Source of the DNA: Calliopum simillimum | Lineage: Eukaryota > Arthropoda > Insecta > Diptera > Lauxaniidae | DNA: 64,000 bases | Assembly: GCA_951812925.1 (NCBI GenBank) | Contig: OX638371.1 | Coordinates: 83,957,697 to 84,021,696 of the forward strand | Direction of reading: 5' to 3' | Shown here: piece by piece, positions 12,550 to 25,400 of the stretch | Layout: each line of letters opens with the position of its first letter | How positions within the stretch are numbered: the first letter of the stretch is position 1 | Position numbers and translations under genes: made by a program | Notes under the pieces: generated by a model | The model's input: only the letters and a program-made list of their open reading frames with translations | The model's database searches: none | What the model was told of the DNA's origin: nothing

Positions 12550-13980
12550 ATATAATATGATCAAAAATTTGGAAGTTAAAACAATGGGTACTTATTTCCC
12601 TTAAAAGCTTTAGCGTTCTCAAATGCTTAAAGACCACACTCCAAAATTTAAAAGCAAAAAGAACAATAAAAAAATTAAATTTCTAAATTCCAATTCCAAT
12701 CAAGTCACAAAATGAAATAAAAACACTGGAAAATACATAAATTACCTCATCCAGCTAATCATTCATGGAATTATATGAAGCTCATTAAAATGCAAACGCT
12801 TGTTCGCATGTATTAAAAATTTAGCAAAATGACAAAAAAAAAAAGAAGAAAGATACAAAAAAACAATAAATTCTATTGTTTGTGAATAGAATGTCTAAAA
12901 AATTCAAAAATTCTACAAGTTTATGATCATAAAAAACTTAAAATCAAGTTTTGTACGTTTTTACACAATTTGTTAGCATCAGCACATTTGGTTCAGTTTT
13001 AAAGTTTGCTAAGTGGGAGAATGCAAATAATACATATCTACTTTTACATATATAAAAGAGTCTATCTACAACTGCCTCTCTTCTTAGCTACTTAGCTTGA
13101 AGCTTTAAACTAATTCAAAATTTCTTGCTAAATAATGAAATGGAAATCCAAAAAGTGTCATCTGTGGCATACATCGTAAAGTTTGTCATCTTAGACGGTA
13201 TATGTATGTTTCCAAAACGTTTTGCCATGTGATGAAGCACCATCTAAAACCGCTGTGCACTAGTTTAGTAAATTAGTAAATAGTTAGTAAATCGAGCATT
13301 ATGAAGAATATTTTGCAAAAATAATAAAACCATTTTCAATGATAGACATTCTTAATTATAAATAATTTACTCTCTCAATATTTTATCATTTTCAAATATT
13401 TTACCTTGATGGATTATATTAATAAAGCTTTAAATTTAATTTAGGACTCTCTCATTTGTTACAATCATAGCACTTAAAAGCTAAAATTGTATACATTATT
13501 GCTATTCTTAAATATTTTGTCAGATTTTTATTTTTAAAACCTTGTTGGTAAACTGATCATTAAAGGCACGCAACTATACAAAATAAAGAATAAAATACTT
13601 GTTATTCGGAACTTTATAATTTCTTAAATGACTCATTTTGAACTTTTGCGTATAGTAGTAACTAAATGAATATTTTATAAATTCTATTTATTTACTGAAA
13701 ACGCTTGTATTTTAGCAGCTTTTTACAATGGTCGAACGCAAAAAGAGTTTTTTAGAGATTAACAAATTGAGCTGTATGTTTTATAAGTTTATCCATCAAA
13801 TAACTTTTTTTTTATTTTTTATGATGTAACTACATATTTATACAAAAAGTTAGCCATTTTTTTTATTTTTTGAATAAGGTGCTTATGCAGCTAATAAATA
13901 TTTTTTTTTTAATTCGTTCGATTTTTATGACAAAATTAATTTTATACAGTATCTGGTGGATTGTTCTTGAAAAGTATTTA
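12550..13980. other. No feature seen
   Basis: AT-rich DNA with an A run around 14050. No gene or clear repeat structure. Confidence 0.45.
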
Positions 13981-13982
13981 AT

Positions 13983-15121
13983 TCTGACCTCAAACTAACA
14001 AATTGGTAAGACAAATATACCACCAAATTAAAGAAAATTGAACGAGGTTCTCAAAAAAAAAAAAAAAAAAAAAAAACATAAAAAGGTATGTTAATAGGAC
14101 CTTTTTCATACTAAAATGGCCGCCAAAGTTAAAAAATCCCGAAAAAAAAAATTAAAATTTCAACTTTAAAGGTCCAGAACTTTGCGAAATCCTTTTAAAC
14201 CCTATAAACCATATACACTATCTGAAAGCTCTTACAATTAGCTAAAACTTCGCCATAGAAATGTTTTCTCTAAAACGTTAGGGTGATCCAAGGGAATTTT
14301 TTTCTGAAACAAGTCAGAAAATCAGTTTAACCCTATAACTCCTCAGGGGTACATTTTAGACCAAGGGTATCAGCGTAGAAGAAAAGTGAGCCAATTTTGG
14401 CTCGACCCAACAACATCAATATTTCTGTACAACAATCCCAACAACATCAATATTTCTGTACAACATTCACAGAAATAATTTTTGTTGTTTTTTTTTTTCA
14501 CGCTCGTCAAAATTTCGCGTTTTTGTTGCTTTTTTGCGTACACACAAAATCGAACTCGAACCAACATAAAACAACAACAAAGGCTACGTCGCATCAAAAA
14601 CAAAAACAACAAACAATATGGGTATTAATGCGTTGATGCGCAGTAGCGAAAATGCAAGTCTTTTACGCACTAACGCCTGAACGATCAATGAGAATATTTC
14701 CATCTTGAGATATTGCAAAAGTAGTGCGAAATTTTCGGCAATATTTTTGTTATTTTCCTAATATCAAACTTTAGCAAATTGCACTTTCGCAACGACGCAA
14801 GGGCATTGCGCATCAACGCGTGAGTTCCCCTAATTTTTGTGTGTGTCCTAGTCCTTAGAAATTTTGAAATTTGTTGAAGTATTATTGTTGTTGTAAACGA
14901 GGCATGAAAAAACAACAAAATATTGTTTTTTTGTTTGTTGTTACTCGAATTTAAAGTTGTTGTAAAAGCAACGCTGACTGCGCTGCATGCGTTTGGCTCA
15001 GTGATTTGAAAACGCTGACACCCTTGTTTTAGACCCCCCCTCCAGGTGCAATTTTTTGTTAGTCTAGGCCTCCTCTATCACCTCCCAGAAGCTTCGTAAC
15101 CTTATGCAATGCACCCTGTAT
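13983..15121. mobile_element. Foldback element B, copy 2 (right half only), with a nested hAT-type element
   Basis: It starts at 'gacctcaaactaac' and follows the right arm of copy 1, including the uninterrupted target of the CCGTCC element near 14205 and the end 'caccctgta'. A hAT-type element at 14362-15026 splits it. The left arm is absent. Confidence 0.7.
14362..15026. mobile_element. hAT-type non-autonomous element C, copy 1 (665 bp)
   Basis: The ends are CAAGGGTATCAGCG and CGCTGACACCCTTG, flanked by a perfect 8-bp duplication TTTTAGAC (14354-14361 and 15027-15034), as hAT transposition produces. Subterminal 'gtgagccaattttggctcg' is shared with copies 2 and 3. A 25-29 bp unit with CAACAACATCAATATTTCTG is duplicated in tandem at 14407-14464. 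Confidence 0.88.
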
Positions 15122-15880
15122 GTACCTATATAAGTTAGCCCCGCCTATTTTCTTAAAAAAAATATAAAAAAAAACCAAAAGGTGCGCCGTAATGTGCTAA
15201 ACTTGTGCTATTATGTGCCGCAAGTAAAAAATTTTTATTATAATTAGTTTGGTCTCTAGAGCCTATTGAAGAACCCTTTATTTACCTGCATATATAATCA
15301 CCTAAAAAAAAAGTGCTCCAAATATTTCAAATTTTTTTTGAATTTTTTCTTTTCTTTATACTTATAATTTTTAGAATAAAAGTTCAAAAATACTTAAAAA
15401 ACAAAATCTTTTGTGTAATTTCTTTTTGTAAAAGAAAAAAATCAACCCAAAGTGCAATATAAAAAATGTTTTTTTTTATCCTCTGTTTAGGTGATAATAT
15501 ATCATCTGATACACCTAATATATGCTAAATTTATTAGTTCAAGAAATAAAAAAAAAATTATAATTTTATGCAAACTATACATAGTAAAAAATTTAAAACG
15601 TCAATAACCTCAAGATGTTTTAATAGATTATTATTTTCTGCCTTAGTTTTATTTCTTTAAGTAATACTACAAACAAGACCTACCAATGTGTTTTTTTTTT
15701 TTTTTCAAATTGAACATTTATTAACTGTTTTACGAGTATAACTAAACGCCTATGAATATTTTTTTACACGTGTTTCGCTTTTAATTTAAATTTATTTTTC
15801 TATTCATTAAAAAAAATGTTAAAATTATAAACGGAAATTAAAAACCGGTGGCGGTTTCGATAGTTTTGCGCTAAATATGG
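15122..15880. other. No feature seen
   Basis: AT-rich DNA; no gene or repeat structure recognised. Confidence 0.45.
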
Positions 15881-16770
15881 TAGGGGAGATGTGTGTACCT
15901 TGGTCCGCTTTTCAGTTTTCTCAATGCGCAGGATTTTCCAAAATAGTTTCTTTTGTTTTTTGATTAAGTTATATTTCTACAATACTTGCAGCATCAAATG
16001 ACGTAACAATGATATTTCTATGTCTTACCATTGAGTAGAAATATTACTTTTTCCGTTGCAATCTCAAACGGTCCAAGGTACACCATGCAAGTGTACCTTG
16101 GACTATTAAATATAAAAGAGAATTCATTGTATTTAGGTAATAAATTATGAAAGAACCATTTATTATGTAACCAAAAGTAACATTTTTTTCATTAAAAAAA
16201 AAAAAAAATTTTCATAAACAAAAATTATAACACAAAAAAGTGCATTTAGTAAAAAACAATTAATTAAACAAAAATGATTGAAAATAAATACATTAATCAC
16301 GTAAATAATAATAATACTATTATATTGAGAGGCGATTATGGCTTCCTGGTTGCCCGTCGAAAAACGCTTCTTGGTCAATAAGCATAGGTCCAAGGTACAC
16401 ACAGACAGCATGTTTTAAAAACTGTCAACACCCATAACATATATTAATGAAAATACATCTAAAACACACTAAAAGCTTAAAACAATAAATAAACTTCCTT
16501 CCTGATGTTGCAAAACTGAAATATTTCAAGTAAGTTTATCAAAAAACGTTTCGTAGTTTACTCCAAAAACAAATTTTTACACACAAAAAACACTTTTTCC
16601 GTCGCTTTTTATACACGCATACAGCTTGACGGTCTGAAGTCTACTAGTATGAGTCACCGGTATGAGTGGAAAATTTCATAGAAGAACATCATCGTACACG
16701 TGCAGCTGTTGAGTGGCAAACGGCACTCGGACCGAGGTACACTTGGACCAAGGTACACACATCTCCCCTA
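15881..16770. mobile_element. 890-bp TIR element with repeated CCAAGGTACAC words
   Basis: A perfect 26-bp TIR starts TAGGGGAGATGTGTGTACCT at the left and is mirrored exactly at the right. The word CCAAGGTACAC recurs, in both orientations, near 15897, 16072, 16092, 16389 and 16745, with a variant near 16731. The outer TA is probably the target dinucleotide. No transposase is visible. Confidence 0.85.
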
Positions 16771-17907
16771 CACAAAGTGTTATTATAATTTGATGACTCA
16801 AAGGGGCGACATTTTTGGTAATAATGGTATAACATTCTATGTATATTCGTGTGAAAGTATTTGTAAAAAATTTAAATTTAACATGAATAATAGCGAGACG
16901 GTACGAAAAAAGAAAAAACTAGTGAGGGTATAACCTTTGGCCTTGCAAAAAATTAAATACCCTACACTGTAGTATTTTGAAAATTTTGCTTTACGGGAGG
17001 TGCCACGCCCTCTTGTCCGAATTCATCTAGCTTTTATTCAGATCTTGCACTTACTATTAGAAGTTTCTGACTGAAATTTGGTTTCATTACCTATATAACG
17101 CTTGCACTACAGAAGTACGAAAATTTTGCTTGTAAGGGACATGCCACGCGCTCTTGTTTGATTTCGCCTAGTTTTTTATCAGTGTTTGGGTGGAATTTGA
17201 ATCGATTATCTCAAAAAACGCCTTCAGTATGTAAAGCATTTTGAAACTTTTGATTGTAGGAGAGGTGCAACGCCCTCTTGACCGAGTTCGTCTATTTTTT
17301 GATCAGAGCTTGTACATAGGAACTATCCCTAGTAGTTATAGTAGTTAAGTGTATTTTGCTTGCGTTATCGCAAATAATGTTCTAAGTATTGCATTTTAAA
17401 TATATTTGTTGTATGGGTGGTAGGCGTGTCCGTTGACCAATTTTGCTCATTTTCAATCCCACGAGGTTACTTTGACGACAGAGGCAGTGTACCAAATTTC
17501 AAATTTCATTGAATTATCTTGCTCAGTTTTCCAGTAAAAAGTATTTCCATGCACAGACAGACAGACGGTCATCGTTATACACAGAGCGAAGAAAAAAAGC
17601 ATAACTTGCGTTGCTAAATGAGTTTCTACCACGTTCGTGAGTGTTTTAACTACGTTTCATTGCTGATTTGGATTTAACAATGCTCCAAGATCATATTTGT
17701 ATGGTGCGTTGCTAAACCACTCACAAACACGGTTGGAAATTATTTAAAAACGCTGTTTGCCAAACGTTGTTACCTGCAAATCAGCAACAAAACGTCTTTA
17801 AAAGAGCAAGACACGTAGTAAAATCCAAATTAGCTACGAAACGTAGTTAAAACATTCACGAACGTGGTAGAAGCTAACTTCAAAACTACTAAAAAAAAAA
17901 TATTTAT

Positions 17908-18831
17908 GGGAGAAGGGGGAGGTTTCGACACCCTAACAAGGAAGTCCTTATATCTTCCATATGCAATTGTGCTTGTTATTTTGAATACACACAGAGTATG
18001 CACGAATATGTGTGCTTCTTTTGTAAATTACAAAAAATTCTATATGTTCGCTATTTTCGGAACTGTGACCAAAAAACCATAGTTAAAATAAATGACGAAA
18101 CCTCCCACTTTTGGGGAGGCTTCGTCAGTCATATAAATTCTTGATTCCCTTCATTTTTTGAAACCTTCAACCTTTTGAATGTAGATGGTAAAAGACGAAT
18201 TGCTTCCGGTGATACAATGGAAGAACGAAAATTAGGGATGTCGTCTTCAATCGGGGCCATATCCAGCAAATCATTCGGATCAGGAAGGTCAGAGCTTTGA
18301 ACGAGTTCGAGACATGATTAAGGCTGATTCTATATCCATTTGTACCTCGGCATTAGTACCGAACTCCATATCTTGTGAAAAATCAGATTCATGGAAAATA
18401 ATTGAATCATATGTATAAATTTCAGTTGTCGAATCCTCCCATTTACACTTGACGAATCCTCCCTTATCCACTTGTTTCCAAATTTGCAAAATTTCGCAGT
18501 TATCTTTTATTTATTTTGCAAACCTTAAATGTAATATTAACAGCAATAACATATTTAAGTATCTGCTAAAAAAAAAAACGGAAATTTTATATTATATTAA
18601 CCGAGTATCACACAAAAAGCAACAAGCAAATATTACATCAACTTGCTATAAAAATACAAAATCACGACTAACTACGCACCCTTGCCGAATTGCGCAGAGA
18701 AATTTTTATGATAGCTGCGTACCATTAGGAGTAAGACTTTTTGGTTTAAACGCGGTAGTAAGTGCGAATAGAAATCGCAATATTTGGCACTGATGAAGCC
18801 TCCCACGTGTCGAAGCATCCCCCTTCTACCC
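17908..18831 (-). mobile_element. Innermost nested TIR element (924 bp)
   Basis: The ends GGGAGAAGGGGGAGGTTTCG and, reverse-complemented, GGGTAGAAGGGGGATGCTTC form imperfect TIRs of about 25 bp. The flanks TATTTAT and TATTTAA suggest a 6-7 bp duplication. A hairpin with arms gacgaa-a-cctccc / gggagg-c-ttcgtc sits at 18094-18126. A degraded minus-strand coding piece lies inside. Confidence 0.65.
18129..18489 (-). pseudogene. Degraded ORF, possibly the C-terminal part of a transposase
   Basis: On the minus strand an acidic reading frame (18489-18289) contains WKQVDKGGFVKCKWEDST and is followed, after one frameshift near 18295, by a frame reading DLLDMAPIEDDIPNF then VSPEAIRLLPSTFKR to a stop at 18129. 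The 'SPE-I--LP' pattern faintly recalls C-termini of pogo/Tigger transposases. That assignment is a guess; that it once coded is more likely. Confidence 0.35.
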
Positions 18832-19239
18832 TATTTAAAGCAGAAATTGAAAACTATAAAAAAAAATAATATCAGTTTCATTGTTGTTGAGAGGAAAAAA
18901 TTAGAATTAAAAAAATAATAAAAAAATATATATATTTTTTTTTTTGTATTTTATTTAGCAACGCGCGTTGTTAAATCAATCACGAAAGTAAGTTGTTGTA
19001 ACTCATTTAGCAACGCGTTTTGTTAAAACTGCTACGAACGAGCCATGCACAAAATTTGGGTCGCAACGTTGTTAAAATAACCACGTTTCTGCCACTTTTG
19101 ATAATGTTGTTTTCTCTGTATATTGGCTCAGGAGGTGACGCTGGTCAAGAATATACATAATTTTCTATACATGCCACGCTTCCTTCTCTGCGTAACAAAC
19201 GGAAGGGCAAAGTGAATTCAACGTAGGGGTTAAAAGCAA

Positions 19240-21070
19240 CTTTTTGGATTCTGCGGCATTAGGCAAACAATTTTTATGTAGAGGCTCTTAGCATGATTTT
19301 TGTTAAAGTTTGCTAAATCCTAAGGCAAAAAAATTAGAGAGATGAGTTTCTTAAGATCAGATATACGAGTAAGTATATGGATTTCATTGATTTTAGATAT
19401 TCATGCTAACATTTCGAATAAATGACATCTTCACATTTTGTTCTCCGTGGATACTTGTTTTTTCATACTAATAATGAAGCTCCATTTACTGTTTCCAAGA
19501 CTATCTGCCTTCAAATTTAGAAAGGAAATATTAAGCAAAATGCCCGCAGTTCATAAGGTAATAACAAATCGTCTATAAACATTAGATTTTTCAAGAACTA
19601 GCAAATTACCACCAGTTTTGCTTTTTTCTTATAAAAAAAAAAACTTGAAAATGCATCTGTTGCGCATCTTTAACAACGCTCACCCTGAAGGTGAAAAATA
19701 GTAACACTCACATAAACCATATAGCGCAAGCGTACGTACTCTATATGTGCATATGCGCGTACTTATTTACGTATAATGTATCTGTTTGCATTTTTATTTA
19801 GCTCTAATTTTAGATTAACTACAAAACTCTGCTGTATTTAATTTTATTTTTGTTTGTATTTCTTTTTCGCTGTTTTATTTTCATGCATTTATTGTGAAGA
19901 TTTCAATGTTCAACTGAAGTCGTTTGTTGGAAAATTTATGGTTGCGAGTAAGTTCAAGTTCCCAACAGGATATATCGTCTAAAAATAACAGTGCCCTTTT
20001 TTTGTTTTTGTTGACATTTGGAGCAGATGCAAACATATGTATATTTTTCCTTATGTATCGACTTATTATATATTTGTCTCTTTTATTTGACTAATTAAAT
20101 TTAATTCAAAAATTTGATGTTATGCCTAAAAGTACACAAAGAATTTTTTTTTTTGACTCGCGCAATATATTATCAGTTCATAGCGTTTTGTTTATGATAA
20201 GATAAGAAAGACTTTTTTTTTTTAAATTAACAATTGAATAATTTGAAAATTTGCTTGTACTAAAATAAATTTTTTCAGCTTAGCTAAAAATTAAATACCC
20301 TACTCTCTATATGTTTGATTGAAAAGCTAGTGAAAGCGTAAAACTTTCATATAAATTCTATAGTTAGTTTTAAAGGTGTGCTGTTCCGGTGTGGCTTAGC
20401 AAACGTCTCTATCTTGAATTCTTAAACATTTACATAAATACATAGCGCCTTTAGTATGGCGTTTTAAAAATTTTACCCGTTTTTTGAAAATTAATTTACT
20501 TTTTGTATGAAAATCTATCTTGGGAATTATCACCAATCGTCATAACACCCATAGGAGAGGCTACTAAACTTAAAGCATGAATGTTATGGCGGTTTAATTA
20601 GTACTAGTATCGCTCCGTGGTGAAAATTCGACCACCAATAAATTAAATAATTTTGGTACTTTTTGGACACTTTTAGTACTTTTTTACTATTCGGTACAAA
20701 ATAGAAAAGCTCATTTATCATCCCTGGAACATTGAAAAGCGAAACGTAAACAAACCGAAAAAATATGAAGTCACTGTTTTGTTTTTGTCTTTCTCTTTGT
20801 GCTTCATCCTATTTTCACGGGTTTTCCGGGTCAAAATTTTTGGAATCGAATATTATATAGAAGCAAAACACGCCAAGTGTACCAGGTAAAAATTTTTTTA
20901 TCTCCGATTTCGCTCAAATTTGGCAATATGGTAGATCCGGTGTGTAAGAACAATAATCCGGATTTGGCACAGGTACCATTTGTTGTTAAAATACAGGGTG
21001 TTGAAGTTGGAAGGGGTGTTTTTTCAAAAATGTATAGCAAAAAATATTACTTGGTAAAAAAATTTTTTTT
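19240..21070. other. Non-coding, with small repeat fragments
   Basis: A short piece of repeat A (aaattaaataccctac, near 20290) is present. Otherwise AT-rich DNA. No gene is supported. Confidence 0.4.
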
Positions 21071-21074
21071 CACC

Positions 21075-21926
21075 AACATTTTTTAAACTTAAAATACTTT
21101 TGATTTTTTTTAAAAAACCCCTCTTAATTTTTTTTTAAAATTACTTTAAATTAAAGCATTATTTATAAGCTTTAAAATGGTGTATGACTCAAGATGAGAT
21201 TCTGTCGCTAGATAAGAGTTTTACGCAAGAGGAAGGCATCTAGGCGTACTAGGCATTAAATGCTTAGAATCGTCTAAGAAATACGTGTAAAATTTTTGGG
21301 AATTTTTTGGAAAGTTAACACGTTGAGTGCCACCATACAAGCAAAATGTCCTCCGTGAGGTGCCACGTGAACCGCCGGCGGTACACACTTAAACTTCATT
21401 ACTTGAAACTTCACGCCATTTTATAGGACAAATAACACTTATAAGCACAAATCTCTTTCCACAAACTCATTATAAATATACCCCTATAGATCAATATTCA
21501 ACAGTTATTAAAAGTCGACATTTTTTCATACATATTGAATTTGTATGGTGGCACAGCGCTACAGCGCCGGTGGTACACATGGCTCTCAACGTGTTAAAAA
21601 AAAAAATTTTTTTTTCTTTGAATAATTTTTCGAAAAAAAAAAATTTTAAAAAATTATTAAAAAAAAAAGTTGAAAAAAATCACACGTGTTTCTTGAACGA
21701 TTCTAAGCATTTTAAGCCTCGAACACTTTCTTCGTAAGATGCCTTCCTCTTGAGTAAACAAAGAGTTTTGCTTGCCGCGGGCGTTCAAAAGCCAAAAACT
21801 CTCATCTAGCTTATAAATTATGCTTTAATTTAAAGTACTTCTAAAATTTTAGGGGGGGTTTTTTTAAAAAATATTCAAAAGTATTTTTAAGTTTAAAAAG
21901 TATTGGTGAAAATAAGCATTTTATGC
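21075..21926. mobile_element. Foldback element with a piggyBac-type insertion in its loop
   Basis: The left arm (about 21075-21300) and right arm (about 21670-21926) are inverted copies. Examples are 'tttaaattaaagca(t/a)(t/a)atttataagct', 'caagaggaaggcatct' and 'aatgcttagaatcgt' against their complements. The arms have diverged by indels. The piggyBac-type element at 21319-21593 lies between them. Confidence 0.7.
21319..21593. mobile_element. piggyBac-type MITE, copy 1 (275 bp)
   Basis: It is flanked by TTAA (21315-21318 and 21594-21597), the target duplication of piggyBac elements. The ends are CACGTTGAGTGCCACC and, imperfectly, GGCTCTCAACGTG. Subterminal palindromic CCGCCGGCGGTACACA occurs near the left end. 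The middle matches the right part of the longer copy at 58878-61461. Confidence 0.85.
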
Positions 21927-22038
21927 CGCATACACTTTTTTCGTAAAATGCCTTGCTTCTGAGTAACAAATCGTTTTTCCGACCACGTTATTGAAAAACA
22001 TAAAGAAATCGATTTTTGGAACCGAATATTATCTATAT

Positions 22039-22443
22039 CAAGGGTGTCAGCGTTTGCAAATCACTAAGCCAAGCGCAGTCAGCGCAAAATTTTCACTTTT
22101 ACAACAACTTCAAATTCCTCGAACTACAACAATCACAAATCCTATTTTTTGTTGTTTTTTGGTGGCTCGTTTGCAACAACAAGAATATTTCAATAATTTT
22201 TTAAATTTCTGAGAACTACAACACACACGAAAAATGTTTGTTGTTTTTTTTTATGCGAAACAACAAAAACAATTTTTCATAAATATTTTAATTCCGCGAA
22301 TTTTGACGAGCTCAAAAAAAGAAAAACAACAAACATTTTTCGTGTGTGTTGTAGTTCTCAGAAATTTAAAAAATTATTGAAATATTCTTGTTTTTGTAGG
22401 CGAGCCAAAATTGGCTCACTATTGTTCTACGCTGCCACCCTTG
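22039..22443. mobile_element. hAT-type element C, copy 2 (405 bp)
   Basis: The ends are CAAGGGTGTCAGCG and CGCTGCCACCCTTG, with a perfect 8-bp duplication ATCTATAT (22031-22038 and 22444-22451). Interior arms around 22200 and 22330 form a long inverted repeat ('aactacaacacacacgaaaaatgtttgttg'-type). There is no coding region. Confidence 0.9.
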
Positions 22444-22451
22444 ATCTATAT

Positions 22452-25400
22452 GAATAAAAAAGTTATGACCAAAAAACTTGTTTTTTTAAGCCAAAATATG
22501 CCTTCAGTAGAATCAAAAGTGCTCCATTTTGGTTTTCCTCAGAATGAAAAAAAAAAAAAAAAAAAAAAAAAAATGATGCAGATATCGTTTTTAAGAGTTC
22601 CTCTTAGTTTTGAGTCTTTTTGGTGTTTTCAACGATTTTTGTGTGACTGTGATCCTTAGTCCGATTTCAAACAACCTTGATCAATTCGAAAGAGCAAGCG
22701 CACTACTTCTTTAAACTTTAGGTTTTAACATTTTGAATCGGGTCCTTATGACTATCTAATCATATTGACAAAAATGAATTACACTATTTCCTGGATATGC
22801 GCCATATGTCCAAGTCCAAAAAAAAATATCCAAATTCTCTGCACATTAGTTACTCGGAATCCAAATCTAATAGAGTCAAATGTTTGCCAGATTCAGAAAA
22901 GTTATAGAGAACTCCTTCTATATTTTTTACGTGCTTCAAACTTTCAGTGGTATTTATTAGTGATCTTTTGACTGGAGGCTAGTTTCAAATCTCATCACAA
23001 ATGGATACCAAATAAATTGATTTACAGTGATCAGTGTGTAAGTAGGTACTATTAAACACATGTATAGTGCTCTAAAATGTTAGGTATAAGTTGTCTCATA
23101 AGCGGTTTTCGTAACATAAAAGGGAATTGAACTTAGCGATTCGGTAACGAAAGTAATAAATGGATTATTGGTGTTTGCTTATAACGATTCCTTGCAGAAA
23201 TACCATGCCAATTATATGATAAGATAAAAAAGCTCTTACTTTCTCGAATGGTTAATAAAAAAATAAATATTTAGTTTTTTTTTTACACCACACGACGACG
23301 ATTCTTAATTTCAGAAACAACATAACTTCTATACAACTTATATAGGGACAAATGTTGTTTTTGAAAAAAACGATTCAAATCTATATCTTTTATTTTTGCG
23401 TTTTTATCACTTTGGTGTTACCTTGCGATAAAAAAAACTTTATGATTGGAGTGAGGGGAAAATATGTTACACTACACGTTGACGTCGCCGTCGTCGTCGT
23501 TGAAGTTGGTTGTTGTCGTTGGGCAAACAATAATATGATTGTAGATGTAAGACATACTCGACAATTCCATGGTTAAAGAGTGCTACTGACTGATAAGCTA
23601 AGGCCGGCCAGCAAGTAGATTCCTACTCATGGCAAAGGGGAAAAAAGCTCAACAAATGAAATTTCGCTAATGCTACATTTCCTTCAGTGGTTAATCGGTA
23701 AACGCAGAGTTAAGAACGAAAAGTAACGCTGAAAGAAATATACGAGATACGCGTGATCGCACTTTTTTCGATTTGGTGAAATATTGACGAAAAATTCAAA
23801 TTCAAAATAAAGTGCTAGAAAAAGTTAAATAGTTTTTTTTTTTTTTTTGTTTTCATTGGCAAAATGCGCTCGAATTTTAAAGCACATGAATATAAACGTT
23901 ACATTTCATATGAGCGGCAGTCTTTTGGTAGGTCTTTTTTTTTTCGAAAAAACAGAAATTATATTCATTCATACCATCAAATGACTCCAGGTTATTTTCC
24001 GTTTTAAAAGAAAAAAAGGCCCTATTTAATTTGTTATCTAAGTGTTGTTATCTCAAAGGTGTAAATTTCCGATATTTTTCTTTATAAAAAAGTGTGAAAC
24101 ATGCATTGAAACATGGTTTTTTTTATTTTTGTGGTGAAATATTTTCAAATATACCGTTTGAGTAATAATACATTCAACACTGAATTATTTGAAAATATTA
24201 TCATTCAAATAATTATCTAACCTTTTTTTATCTTATGACGATATGGCGAAGCTTCAGTTGATTGATAACACTTGTATGTACTCTTACGATGTACATACAC
24301 ACTACCTAAATACATACATATATCTATCATTTTACCTTTCATTTTTCAATTAATTGATAAGATTTAATGTCAAAACTTGTGAAATATTTGTGAATGTTAA
24401 AATATGCACGAGAACGAGTATATATCATTTAAATATGTGATATGAGCTGCGCTTGCACACATTTTAAATAAAAAAAACTCTTTTTTTTTTTTTTTGTTGG
24501 CTGTGGCTCAGTGACATATTTATTTGGTTGTTTTTTTTTTTTTTTTGTTCATTCTTATCAAAAGACTTTGACTTTCATTTCACTAGGTTTTGTTGTTAAA
24601 TTTTGTTTGATTTTTAGGCTGAAAATTACGTAAAACCTTTTAAAATCATTTGATAAAGCACTTTATTTTGTATAATAAATATATATTTTGGAATTTTAAT
24701 TCTACTTTAAACCTTGATAAAGTATTTAATCTTTTGGTGAAAATTACGAAAAATTCTAATTTTCAAATTCGAGTAGTTATATGTGTGATTCTATTCACAA
24801 AGGAATATTAATTAATAATAATTTGTAGTTATATTCCATTGATTTATGATCAAAACTAAACATCTGAGCTGTTTCTAGTATTACACTGAAAAATAGCTGA
24901 ATCCCAAGAAATTTCATGCAAAAATTGTACTTTAAGGTGTCTCTTCTCCGAAATTAAAGTTTTAATGCTAAATAAAACTCAATTTCGAGTGTGCTTACGT
25001 ACACTTTGCACAAGAAACGAAAAGTGTATACCATAGTGTTTCATTTTATCTGCTAAATTTTTATATTAATATATACTTTATTAAAAAATACGTTATTAAA
25101 CTTTGTCACTTGACTTTTTTATCAGTCACCTGGCTCATCAAAACATCAAAGAACATTGATGCGCGACAAACCGAAGTGAAGTAACCTTGGGATCATTTGC
25201 ATTTGCTTCAGATCATGGATATTTTAGTCGATGCGAATTTTTTTTTTTTTGTAAGATTGTCACGGCCATTCAGATTCTCAGTAACCTGGATATTATTTTC
25301 GTGAAACATTTATTTTGTTGAAGTTTTTAATGACATTTTTAGGTTATAAATTCTTGGCCTTAAACGTTGTACTGACGATAAATAAGCTGAAAAGTAAATA

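Larger units (their letters stand above)
17580..19118. mobile_element. Nested element with AACG(C/T)TGTTAAA words
   Basis: It lies between two copies of TATA (17576-17579 and 19119-19122) inside repeat A. The ends are short (CACAGAG / TTCTCTG). Segments 17617-17670 and 17823-17876 are inverted copies of each other. Words of the type GCGTTGCTAAA / TTTAGCAACGC recur near 17608, 17705, 18955, 19006 and 19063. A third element sits inside it. Confidence 0.7.
16917..19235 (+). mobile_element. Repeat family A, copy 3, split by nested elements
   Basis: The left part, 16917-17579, matches copy 1 from ACTAGTGAGGG to 'cagacagacagacgg'. The right part resumes at 19119 with 'ggctcaggaggtgacgctggtcaag' and ends 'acaaacggaagggcaaagtgaattc'. 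The 1.54 kb in between is a separate element. Confidence 0.8.
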
